NCBI GenBank assembly: GCA_024280975.1
Contig: JAMXLQ010000137.1
Coordinates: forward strand, 1-15,914
Direction: 5' to 3'
DNA from: Methanosarcina sp.
GTDB lineage: Archaea > Halobacteriota > Methanosarcinia > Methanosarcinales > Methanosarcinaceae
Length of the DNA: 15,914 bases
The notes below the pieces were generated by a model, which worked only from the letters and a program-made list of their open reading frames with translations, did not search any database and was not told where the DNA came from. A program made the translations under genes and the position numbers. Shown here one piece after another: positions 1 through 7,188 of the stretch. The stretch's first letter is position 1. Every line of letters begins with the position of its first letter.

Positions 1-151
1 GCGTCGCTCAGCCCTTTTTCACTATGCTGAGATTTTCATAAAGGGAATGAAATCCTCAGGTGTTCTACAGAAGACTTTTTCATATAATCAATAAAGTAAA
101 TAAGTAATAAATGTGAATATGTATAAAAACTAATTTCACTGCAGGGTTGAA
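1..151. other. Upstream intergenic segment
   Basis: No coding region is seen here. A 6-bp hairpin (CTCAGC at 7-12 with GCTGAG at 26-31), followed by a T-rich stretch, could be the transcription end of a gene lying outside the window. The rest is AT-rich and leads into the TATA-like sequence of the peptidase gene. Confidence 0.4.
119..130 (+). promoter_or_regulatory. TATA box of the A24 peptidase gene, leaderless arrangement
   Basis: TGTATAAAAAC at about 119-129 is a good archaeal TATA box. Its centre is about 27 nt before the ATG at 152, the usual distance from TATA to the transcription start. The mRNA is therefore predicted to start at or within a few bases of the start codon. There is no strong Shine-Dalgarno sequence, only GCAGGGTTGAA, which agrees with a leaderless or near-leaderless message. 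Confidence 0.5.
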
Positions 152-916
152 ATGATAGAAATCCTCAAAATCCTTTTCAGCATGCCTTTTTTATTGTACT
201 CGTGTTATTCGGACCTTAACTCTCGCAGGGTCTCAAATAAGGTCTGGAAATACATGCTCGCACTGGGATCGGTATTTGTTTTTTATGAAATCTTTACAAC
301 TGGAGTTTCCTACCTAATATCTCTTCTTTTTTCAGGAATTCTTGTTTTTATTGTCGTTTATATTCTTTTCCAGCTTGGAGCCTTCGGAGGTGGGGATGCA
401 AAAGGGCTCATAGTGCTTTCCATCCTTTTTCCCTTTTATCCGGTTTTTCATTTCTCCGGAAAGATTTATCCCCTGCTCGGGCTTCCTCCTATAGGACTTT
501 TTACGTTTACTGTCCTTGGAAATGCTCTCCTGCTGACAACAATTGTTCCATTCGGGATGTTCTGCTACAATCTCCTGCATTTCTCACCTGAGATGGTTAA
601 AAATCCGCTTTATATGTTCATAGGTTACAGGACTGAGGTTTCTTCCCTGAAACATAAAAAACACCTTGGCCTGCTTGAGAAATTTGAGCTTGATGAAAGC
701 GGAAGCCTCAAAAAAGGGTTTGCGCGAACAGGGCTTGATTTCGATGCGGACCAGAGACCAGAACTTGAAGAGTATCTGAAAAAAGGTTTGATTGAGAAAG
801 ATATCTGGGTTACTCCCAGCCTACCCTTCATGCTTTCAATTACAGCGGGTTTTCTTATCGCAGTCGTTTTCGGGGATTTAACTTTTTATGCAGTCATGTA
901 CTTGATGGTAGGCTGA
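152..916 (+). CDS. A24-family prearchaellin/prepilin peptidase (FlaK-like)
   Basis: This is a 254-aa integral membrane aspartic protease of the type that removes class III signal peptides from archaellins or archaeal type IV pilins at the inner face of the membrane. The two catalytic aspartates are visible: Asp21 in YSDLNSRRVSN, after the first hydrophobic helix, and Asp82 in the GGGDAKG (GxGD) motif. Hydrophobic segments lie at about 5-20, 33-50, 55-75, 84-100, 110-140 and 225-250. Between the last two is a soluble region at about 150-220, rich in charge, as in FlaK-type rather than short EppA-type enzymes. Length fits the FlaK group. The start at 152 follows a TATA box by about one promoter length, so translation may be leaderless. 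No pilin or archaellin gene lies nearby, so whether it serves archaella or pili cannot be told from this window. The gene converges with cbiE 75 bp downstream. Confidence 0.85.
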   Translation: MIEILKILFSMPFLLYSCYSDLNSRRVSNKVWKYMLALGSVFVFYEIFTTGVSYLISLLFSGILVFIVVYILFQLGAFGGGDAKGLIVLSILFPFYPVFHFSGKIYPLLGLPPIGLFTFTVLGNALLLTTIVPFGMFCYNLLHFSPEMVKNPLYMFIGYRTEVSSLKHKKHLGLLEKFELDESGSLKKGFARTGLDFDADQRPELEEYLKKGLIEKDIWVTPSLPFMLSITAGFLIAVVFGDLTFYAVMYLMVG

Positions 917-956
917 GTTAAGAACTGAACTTCAATTATTTTACCGAACTCAGCCT
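910..956. terminator. Bidirectional terminator-like inverted repeat between convergent genes
   Basis: AGGCTGAGTT (910-919) and AACTCAGCCT (947-956) form a perfect 10-bp inverted repeat around a 27-nt loop. The left arm contains the stop codon of the peptidase gene. T-rich sequence follows on the plus strand (about 971-985) and inside the loop. It sits in the 75-bp gap between two convergent genes and could end transcription from both sides. Confidence 0.5.
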
Positions 957-991
957 CTCTGCCAGCTAAAACTCATTTTATTTTTAAGTCA

Positions 992-1579
992 TTACCTTTT
1001 TTGTACGACAAGTAACCCATAAAGAATCGTTTCAGGAACAGGAGGATTTTCAGGCGTGCCTTTTGTGATTTTTTCTTCAGGATATCCGAGATTTTCGCAA
1101 GTGTAGAGTTCAGCTTTCATACCCAGCTCTTTCAGGACTTCCGCAACCTCAAGCGAGCCGAAGGTTTCTTCCGGTAGCAGAAAAATATTTTTTCCGTTCT
1201 TTAATTCTCGAATGAGTTCGGCTTTTGCTGGTTCGGAGTCTCTGCCGTGGGCTGTAATTGCACAGAGATTGGTCAGATCCACTTTCGTACGCGCACAGGC
1301 CACCTGCATCGAGGAAATTCCCGGAATTACCGTGTCCTTTTCCCCTGCGAATTTTCCAAGCCCTGAAAACATTGGATCACCTGTGGATAGGACGACTGCA
1401 TCTGCTGGCAGGAGATGAAGCGACTTATAGTCTTTAATCGGTTTTGCCTCACAGAGAATATACTCCTGGGCAATTTCAAGGGCTCTTTTTGCGCCATAAA
1501 CCACAGAGGCTTTCCTTATAGCCTTTATTCCTTCTTCCGTGAGCATTCCGGGTCCGACTCCGACTCCTACCACAATCAT
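992..1579 (-). CDS. cbiE: CbiE, cobalt-precorrin-7 C5-methyltransferase
   Basis: A 195-aa SAM-dependent tetrapyrrole methyltransferase of the anaerobic cobalamin pathway, methylating C5 of the corrin ring. The N-terminal GVGPG loop (residues 7-11), the STGDP motif (65-69) that binds SAM, and PGISSMQ (86-92) are characteristic of the CbiE/CobL-N branch. The protein is CbiE alone: there is no fused CbiT decarboxylase domain, which in CobL follows at about residue 200, so a separate cbiT is expected elsewhere. The start ATG is preceded by AGGGGAAAAAATA, a weak Shine-Dalgarno. It lies 78 bp downstream of cbiD on the same strand, probably one transcript. The corrin made here would supply the methylotrophic corrinoid proteins such as MttC at the far end of the window. 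Confidence 0.9.
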   Translation of the reverse strand: MIVVGVGVGPGMLTEEGIKAIRKASVVYGAKRALEIAQEYILCEAKPIKDYKSLHLLPADAVVLSTGDPMFSGLGKFAGEKDTVIPGISSMQVACARTKVDLTNLCAITAHGRDSEPAKAELIRELKNGKNIFLLPEETFGSLEVAEVLKELGMKAELYTCENLGYPEEKITKGTPENPPVPETILYGLLVVQKR

Positions 1580-1657
1580 TATTTTTTCCCCTTTGCCTGT
1601 CTAAGTTTTCAAGTATAGTATTTTCAGTATTTTCAGCTTAATTATCCGATTTTTAGT

Positions 1658-2677
1658 TTAATTCTTGCTTTTGCTGTCCATCAGGACCGAACCGTCCCTG
1701 TCGATTACCACGATTCTTGCACCTTTTCCTTTCTCGATTGCCATCTCAAAGGCTTCTTTCAGGCGTGCATGTTCAGGCGCTTTTTCAAGCATTTCGACAA
1801 CGGTTGCGTATCCGCTGCCTTCAAGCATATCTGGGTTTCCCCATTTAAGTACAAGGCCAGGAAGCCCGCAGATAATTACATCACCGGAAGCATAACCAAG
1901 CCCTTCCGAGATTCTGCTTCCGATCATAACGGTTGTGTAATCAGGAAAAAGCATATGGGAGTAGCGCATTCCTATCCGGCCAGTAGTTAGAACCACTCTG
2001 TCCGTGCAGCGGATCAGGTCTCCTCTCATCTCTCCCAGGTGGTCATTCCAGGGTTCAACAAAACCCGTGCTCCCAAGTACAGAAATACCACCTTCAACTC
2101 CTATCCTGCTGTTCAGAGTTTCTTTTCCAATTCTTTCCCCTTCCGGAATTGAGATTATAACCTCAGCTCCCTTCAGGCCCAGTTCTTCTACAGCTTCCTG
2201 CACTGCGGCCCTTATCTGTTCCATTGGTTTTGGGTTTATAGCTGGTTTGCCTCTCGGAACCTGGAGCCCATCCCTTCTAACAATTCCTATACCTTTTCCT
2301 CCGAAAATTCGGATTCCTTCGGCTTCCCTGGCCTCACCCACAAATTCAAGTCCCCGGGTAATATCGGATTCGTGGTCATTCCGGATCTTTTTCACAACTG
2401 CACGCCCATTTAAGGCTTCGCTGACCTCAAGCTGAGCTCTCAATCCTACAGGAGTCGGGACGGACACGCTATCAACCGTTTTCTTAAGAGAAAGAACTGC
2501 AGCTTTTGCAGCAGCACTTGCTGTAGTTCCTGTAGTGTATCCTCGTTTGAGGACAGATCCATCACTTAGAACAACAATCATTCCGGATGCGATTTTTGTT
2601 TCAAGTTCTTCCCTTGGCAGCCCAGTACGAGCAATCCATTCTTCAGGGATCTTGAAATTGTTAACAGGATCTATCAT
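1658..2677 (-). CDS. cbiD: CbiD, cobalt-precorrin-5B C1-methyltransferase
   Basis: A 339-aa protein carrying the CbiD signature GYTTGTTASAAAKAA at residues 46-60. It methylates C1 of cobalt-precorrin-5B, the step that follows ring contraction and deacylation in the anaerobic cobalamin route. Length is normal for the family. The ATG at 2677 is chosen because the conserved N-terminal region begins shortly after it and because a TATA box lies about 28 nt upstream. No Shine-Dalgarno precedes it; the message strand instead reads CCTCC twice in the 17 bases before the ATG, so initiation is probably leaderless. It is the first gene of the cbiDE pair. Confidence 0.92.
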   Translation of the reverse strand: MIDPVNNFKIPEEWIARTGLPREELETKIASGMIVVLSDGSVLKRGYTTGTTASAAAKAAVLSLKKTVDSVSVPTPVGLRAQLEVSEALNGRAVVKKIRNDHESDITRGLEFVGEAREAEGIRIFGGKGIGIVRRDGLQVPRGKPAINPKPMEQIRAAVQEAVEELGLKGAEVIISIPEGERIGKETLNSRIGVEGGISVLGSTGFVEPWNDHLGEMRGDLIRCTDRVVLTTGRIGMRYSHMLFPDYTTVMIGSRISEGLGYASGDVIICGLPGLVLKWGNPDMLEGSGYATVVEMLEKAPEHARLKEAFEMAIEKGKGARIVVIDRDGSVLMDSKSKN

Positions 2678-2696
2678 GGAGGAATATTCGGAGGTT

Positions 2697-2709
2697 TTTT
2701 ATTATAAAT
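2697..2709 (-). promoter_or_regulatory. TATA box of cbiDE, leaderless arrangement
   Basis: On the minus strand TTTATAATAAAA is centred at about 2704, some 25-28 nt before the cbiD ATG at 2677. This places the expected transcription start within about 3 nt of the start codon. The lack of any Shine-Dalgarno supports leaderless translation. Confidence 0.5.
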
Positions 2710-2780
2710 GTATTGACGTGAAAATAGGAAAAGAACCTATTTGATTCTTGGCGTAAGCTTTGCTTCACTTCCTGGTTTTC

Positions 2781-2811
2781 TCACTACGTTTGATAGTGAC
2801 TGATATCAAAC
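2781..2811. repeat. Two mutually exclusive hairpins
   Basis: GTTTGATA (2788-2795) pairs perfectly with TATCAAAC (2804-2811), 8 bp with an 8-nt loop. TCACTA (2781-2786) pairs with TAGTGA (2794-2799), 6 bp with a 7-nt loop. The two stems share bases 2794-2795 and cannot both form. The site is about 105-135 bp upstream of the cbiD start; a role as operator or RNA switch is only a guess. Confidence 0.45.
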
Positions 2812-2897
2812 ATGAACCTATGCAGCTCAGGTCTAAAATCAAAGTGTTGAATCTCATTAGGAATTGAAAATCATTGAATTCATTGGGAATCCAATCA

Positions 2898-2944
2898 ATT
2901 AAAACTACAAAATTATATAATGATATTAAAACTACAGAATTATA
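2898..2944. repeat. 20-bp near-perfect direct repeat
   Basis: Two copies of ATTAAAACTACAAAATTATA (2898-2917 and 2925-2944, one mismatch) are spaced with a period of 27 bp. No function is evident; it may be a regulatory iteron or simple slippage in AT-rich DNA. Confidence 0.6.
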
Positions 2945-3747
2945 GAAAAATGAATAGAAAAGAAGTGGCACCATTCCAAGAGTGGGAATTGTTTTTTTTT
3001 GGAAATTCGTTTTTCGGAAATGGATTTTATCCTGAAGTGGAACGATTGGGGATCGTTTCTTTTTGGGGTTTTGGGGTTGGTGTGTGAAAAATAGCCTTGT
3101 GGAATGATGCCTTTTTCAAATGCCAGTACTTACCTGGCACATTACTACATCTTAAGTTCTATTATATAAATATATAGGAAACTAAGAATAATTTTTCAAT
3201 ATAGAAGTATATTGATTGATTATGGGCAAATTGTCTATTTATCTCTATAGAATCCCTCTATATTCGATCTACCTGGCAGTGCCCCGAATTTGCTGTAAAT
3301 TCGAAGTCAAATTTTTGTATACTCTGGTAAAAATTGAGCTTCCGATATGGAATTTTCTACTCAATTACTTCCTGAGATTTGTTATTTTTCAGAAAATTAG
3401 GCACACTGACATATCATATCAGAGAGTGTAATGTTAGCAGCAATAATGAGGTTAAATCAAGTTTTAGTCGTGCATTATTAGTTTGTTGATATTTTGTCTT
3501 TGAGTACTTTTGCTTAATTACATCTGTTTTCTAAGTTTGCCTGTGTACAGGAAATTGAGTGTCCATAAAGCAGAAAAAGGAAGCGAAATGCGAATGTGTG
3601 AGTACTCTGGAAAATATCAACTGATTATTGACGGACCGCCCAAGTTTTGGGATGAACTCAAAATTAAGATTTTGAAAATCAATAGATCTATCGATTCTGA
3701 ACAAATCTTACTATTATTTTATCTCGTTATTATTATAATAATTAGTT

Positions 3748-4692
3748 ATGACAGAGGTAGAAAAAGAACGGTTAGACTTCGCGGATTGTCTTGAATTTAA
3801 CATGGAAAAAGCCCGACAGGACATTGTGGAGTTTGTGCGGAACGAGGTAAAAAATTTTGGGAAGGACGGCGTGCTGGTGGGCCTGTCGGGTGGGATGGAC
3901 TCATCTACGGTTGCATACCTGTGTGTCGAGGCACTAGGCAAGGATAAGGTTATGGGCCTGATACTGCCCGAGCGAGATTCTAACCCAAAGAACATCGATG
4001 ATGCTATGAACTTGGCTAAGAGCCTCGACATACCTCATCAAAAGATCGATATTTCGCCCATTATAAAAGATCTGGGTGCGTACGACCTCGTATCCTATGA
4101 AGAGGCATCGGACAGGACAGCCATAGAGCAAGCCGTAGAACGAGCTCGAATAATCTCTGGGGAGGAGTTGCCTTCCACCGAGCACTTCAGCCCAACGACT
4201 GCTACCAAGTCATCCTCATCGGCCAAGAACCAGTTCGCTGCTTTTGCGACAGCCAAAACACGCACGCGGATGATGGTGTTGTACTTCCACGCCATCGTCA
4301 AGAATTACCTATTGGTAGGAACTACCGATCTGTCAGAGTTTAGCATCGGCGTGTACGACCGGTATGGTGATGGCGCCAGCGACATTTCCATCCTGAAGCA
4401 TTTGTACAAAACGCAGATAAAACAGCTGGCAAAGCACATCGGGGTACCAGATCATATTGTAAACAAGCCATCTTCCGGTGATCTGTTCGGGATGGGCCTG
4501 CCCAACGAAGTTTTTATTGGCTTATCTTATCTAAAGCTGGATAACATCCTCTGCGGCATCCGGAGCGGCGTTGCTGATGATGTTATTTCCAGAAAGTCAG
4601 GCGTGCAACCAGATGTAGTGGAATCTGTTAGGAAGGCAATGAAAGATGCCACTTTTGTCGCAAGTTTGCCGCTATCGCCGTCTCCACCCTAG
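3748..4692 (+). CDS. nadE: NadE-like NH3-dependent NAD+ synthetase, divergent
   Basis: A 314-aa N-type ATP pyrophosphatase. The family makes NAD+ from deamido-NAD+, ATP and ammonia through an adenylated intermediate. Seen: the PP-loop LSGGMDSS (46-53), the GTTDLSE segment (191-197) matching the family's GTxNxSE, RYGDG (205-209), the LYKTQIKQLAKHIGVP stretch (219-234) and the KPSSGDL loop (240-246). There is no glutaminase domain, so ammonia would be the nitrogen donor. It is longer than usual archaeal NadE because of a Ser/Thr-rich insertion at about 136-162, and the family's QTDE-like motif after the KP loop is not visible. By eye, codon use is richer in G and C (CTG, GGC, GTG) than the flanks, suggesting transfer. 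There is no Shine-Dalgarno; an AT-rich TATA-like run ends just before the ATG. Met19 is an alternative start. A related amidating ligase is possible. Confidence 0.75.
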   Translation: MTEVEKERLDFADCLEFNMEKARQDIVEFVRNEVKNFGKDGVLVGLSGGMDSSTVAYLCVEALGKDKVMGLILPERDSNPKNIDDAMNLAKSLDIPHQKIDISPIIKDLGAYDLVSYEEASDRTAIEQAVERARIISGEELPSTEHFSPTTATKSSSSAKNQFAAFATAKTRTRMMVLYFHAIVKNYLLVGTTDLSEFSIGVYDRYGDGASDISILKHLYKTQIKQLAKHIGVPDHIVNKPSSGDLFGMGLPNEVFIGLSYLKLDNILCGIRSGVADDVISRKSGVQPDVVESVRKAMKDATFVASLPLSPSPP

Positions 4693-4756
4693 AAAGGGTT
4701 AGAACATTCCCCTGCAGCATACAGAACTCACGTAGACCCTGAAACTTTAGTTTTTG

Positions 4757-4898
4757 TTTGGCAGTGTAGCGATAAGTCAGTAAAATCACAAATCTCAAGA
4801 AGTTACCGGAAAGGAAATCCTATTTTGGTAGAATCAAATTGCATATAGCACACAAAAACTTGACTTAAAATTTACAGCTAATTAGCTACACTGCCAAA
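4757..4898. mobile_element. MITE-like element with perfect 14-bp terminal inverted repeats
   Basis: TTTGGCAGTGTAGC (4757-4770) is exactly reverse-complemented by GCTACACTGCCAAA (4885-4898), enclosing 114 bp of AT-rich DNA with no open frame. The whole is 142 bp, a normal size for a miniature inverted-repeat transposable element or an internally deleted insertion sequence. I cannot identify a clear target-site duplication, and no transposase is present in the window. It lies directly behind the probably foreign nadE. Confidence 0.6.
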
Positions 4899-4927
4899 GA
4901 TGATATTGCATCTAAAGCTCTATAACT

Positions 4928-4987
4928 TCTAAATTCCAATACGCAGGTTTGTAGCAAAAGCCTATGCATTGTAAATTGGAATTTATA
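4928..4987. repeat. 13-bp imperfect inverted repeat before the mutL 3' end
   Basis: TCTAAATTCCAAT (4928-4940) pairs with ATTGGAATTTATA (4975-4987) at 12 of 13 positions across a 34-nt loop, which itself can fold partly (GCAGG with CCTATGC). It stands about 80 bp past the mutL stop and could be a terminator or RNA-stability element for the mutSL transcript. Confidence 0.4.
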
Positions 4988-5063
4988 GAATATGGAGAAA
5001 ATTAAACTCCGTTAAAGAAATTCGAGAAAACTGGAAGGATATCGTTCCAGGCTACAGTCCTTT

Positions 5064-7133
5064 TTACGGTACTCTCGCAAACATGCGGTCCAGTTCTCCT
5101 TTAGTAAATGTAATCACAGTGGGCCTACCGTGAGGGCAGGAGTAAGGATTTTCAGCCCTTTTAAGCTGCTCTATTAGCTCTTCCATCTGTCTTGGACTGC
5201 AAGCTGCTCCCCCTTTGATCGCGGCCCTGCATGCGAGGGTTTTGCAGACCTTTTCCGATATTCCAGTATCTTTTTTAACTTTTCCTGAAGCTAAAAGATC
5301 TGAAACTACGTCATGAATAATATCCGTGTCCTCAAGCCTCCCGAAAACCTCAGGTATGAAGGTAACCACGTATGTATTATCCCCGAATTCTGAAATCCCG
5401 AAACCAAAGTCTTCCAGATAAGGAATATATTCTTCCATAAGCACTTTTTCTTTAGGGGTGAGGTCTATGGTTACAGGTGTTATCAGCTCCTGCACCCTGG
5501 ACTTTTTCATTTTCAAAACCTGTTCGTAAAGGATTCTCTCATGAGCAGCATGCTGGTCGATAAGTACAAGGTCTTCTCCCTTTTCAGCAAGGATGTATAG
5601 CTTGGAAACCTGTCCTATAACCCGCAGGTCTTCAAGAGAATCCACATTAGGCTTTTGCTTTAGTTTATACCTTTCTTCGATAGTTATTTTTTCTTGTTCT
5701 ATCTCTTCAGAACCTGATTTTTTATCTTCACTCTCTTGAAGGCCTGTTTTTTCCTTTTTACCTTTTACTTCTTCCTTTTTTTCCTGCTCGTTTTTACTAT
5801 CCAGCTTTCTCTCGCCTGAGATTTCCTGTGCTCCTCCTTCTGTGGTAAAATCTAGGAGGCGCTCGGAATGTTTTAGCCTCCTTTCGGTATCTTTTACCGG
5901 ATAAACGTAGGTTTCAGCCTTATTTCTCAGAACCTTGCCGCTTTCGGGAAGACTGGATTTTTTCAAAATCTCGGTTTTCCTTCCAGCTTCCTTCTTCCCA
6001 AAAATTTCCGCAGCTTCTGATACTTGCAGTCTACCTGAAGAGCCTGAGACCTCGAAGTTTTTCTGAAAAATTCGGTCTCTTTTGTCCCTGATTTCAGGGG
6101 CCAGAGTATTTTCAGAGAGTACTTTCTCTATCGCAAATGTGACCGCATCCCCAAGCTCTTTCTCTCGGCTGAAACGTACTTCGGCTTTGCGGGGATGTAC
6201 ATTCACATCCATTTCCCCGGAATCAACAATAAGAGAGAGCACTGCCACAGGATAGCGCTCTTTAGGAATTTTAGTATAATATCCTTCACGGATGGCCTTA
6301 TTGATGGCTCTTGAAGCTACCGGACGGGTATTTACGAAAAGGAAAAGCTGGTCACTTTCTCTTCTCGTGGTTTCGGGCTTTGAGATGTACCCCATAATTT
6401 CAAAATCTTCGGTCCTGTATTCCAGGGGAAGCATTGAACGAGCCGTATCCGGGCCCAGAAGATTTACAATACTTTTGAAACGCTCGCTTGAACCCGCGTT
6501 TCTTATGACCTGCTTTCCTTCACTCAGCAGGGTAAAAGAAATCTCTGGATTTGCTAGGGCAAGCTGTGTGACCGTATCGGTAATATGGGCAAGCTCGGTA
6601 CGGTCGCTTTTGAGGTATTTCTGTCTTGCCGGGGTGTTATAAAACAGGTCTTTTACATGTACAGATGTGCCTGGAGCCGTGCCTGCATCCGAAGTTTCCA
6701 GAGCTTTTCCCCCATGTATCACTATCCTGGTGCCTGTAATTTCTTCCGGGGGCCGGGTAAAGATTTCCACTTTTGCAACCGCTGTAATAGACGAAAGGGC
6801 CTCTCCTCTAAAACCCATTGTAGAAATAGTATCGAGATCTTCGATCCGCGTGAGCTTGCTCGTTGCATGCTTTTTATATGCAAGCAGGGCATCCTCCCTG
6901 CCCATCCCGCATCCATTGTCCCTAACAAGAATGGAGCGTTTTCCACCCTTTTCGACTTCAATACGAATATCCGTAGCTTCTGCATCGATTGAGTTGTCTA
7001 TTAGCTCTTTTACTACAGATGCAGGGCGCTCGATTACCTCTCCGGCCGCTATTTTGTTTATCGTATCCTTATCAAGGATCTGGATTTTATTTCCTTTAAC
7101 TTTTTCTTTCGCTTCAAGATGTTCTTCCATCAT
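5064..7133 (-). CDS. mutL: DNA mismatch repair protein MutL, nicking-endonuclease type
   Basis: A 689-aa GHKL-ATPase that couples mismatch recognition by MutS to strand removal. ATPase motifs: Glu43 and Asn47 in VKELIDNSIDA, DNGCGM (72-77), and GFRGEAL (107-113). A Lys/Glu-rich linker of low complexity spans about 370-490. The C-terminal domain has the endonuclease signature DQHA-x2-E-x4-E (526-537), ACR at about 634-636 and CPHGRP at about 666-671, so this is the nicking type of organisms lacking MutH rather than the E. coli type. QELITP (548-553) sits where bacterial MutL carries its sliding-clamp motif (QEMIVP in B. subtilis). GGAG about 9 nt upstream supports the ATG at 7133. It follows mutS after a 55-bp gap and is surely co-transcribed. 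Archaeal MutL is generally taken to be acquired from bacteria. Confidence 0.96.
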   Translation of the reverse strand: MMEEHLEAKEKVKGNKIQILDKDTINKIAAGEVIERPASVVKELIDNSIDAEATDIRIEVEKGGKRSILVRDNGCGMGREDALLAYKKHATSKLTRIEDLDTISTMGFRGEALSSITAVAKVEIFTRPPEEITGTRIVIHGGKALETSDAGTAPGTSVHVKDLFYNTPARQKYLKSDRTELAHITDTVTQLALANPEISFTLLSEGKQVIRNAGSSERFKSIVNLLGPDTARSMLPLEYRTEDFEIMGYISKPETTRRESDQLFLFVNTRPVASRAINKAIREGYYTKIPKERYPVAVLSLIVDSGEMDVNVHPRKAEVRFSREKELGDAVTFAIEKVLSENTLAPEIRDKRDRIFQKNFEVSGSSGRLQVSEAAEIFGKKEAGRKTEILKKSSLPESGKVLRNKAETYVYPVKDTERRLKHSERLLDFTTEGGAQEISGERKLDSKNEQEKKEEVKGKKEKTGLQESEDKKSGSEEIEQEKITIEERYKLKQKPNVDSLEDLRVIGQVSKLYILAEKGEDLVLIDQHAAHERILYEQVLKMKKSRVQELITPVTIDLTPKEKVLMEEYIPYLEDFGFGISEFGDNTYVVTFIPEVFGRLEDTDIIHDVVSDLLASGKVKKDTGISEKVCKTLACRAAIKGGAACSPRQMEELIEQLKRAENPYSCPHGRPTVITFTKGELDRMFARVP

Positions 7134-7188
7134 TCCTTTACTCCGTCCACACCAGAAATATTTTCATCGGACATCCTTTACTCGATCC

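Larger units (their letters stand above)
2678..3747. other. AT-rich intergenic region, no convincing gene
   Basis: About 1,070 bp between divergent cbiD and nadE. I see no open frame with a credible start, ribosome site and protein-like composition. It holds overlapping hairpins at 2781-2811, a 20-bp near-perfect direct repeat at 2898-2944, and short hairpins at 3041-3057, 3121-3139 and 3285-3303. It also has a strong TATA-like stretch (TATATAAATATATA) near 3162-3176 that could drive a small RNA. Short plus-strand frames at 3216-3431 and 3510-3794 look fortuitous. Confidence 0.6.
4693..5063. other. Intergenic region with inverted repeats
   Basis: A 371-bp gap between convergent nadE and mutL with no coding potential. 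It contains a T-rich stretch (about 4749-4759) that may end nadE transcription, the MITE-like element at 4757-4898, and a 13-bp imperfect inverted repeat at 4928-4987. Confidence 0.6.

Noticed and set aside
3216..3431. 71-codon plus-strand frame after a TATA-like element
   Set aside because: Composition (Ile, Leu, Tyr, Phe, Lys) is that of AT-rich noncoding DNA, with no ribosome site and no recognisable feature.
3510..3794. 94-codon plus-strand frame overlapping the start of nadE
   Set aside because: An internal ATG at 3588 has GGAAGC nearby, but the C-terminal part runs through the nadE promoter into another nadE frame. No motif is seen, and the poly-Ile tail comes from TTATTATTATA repeats.
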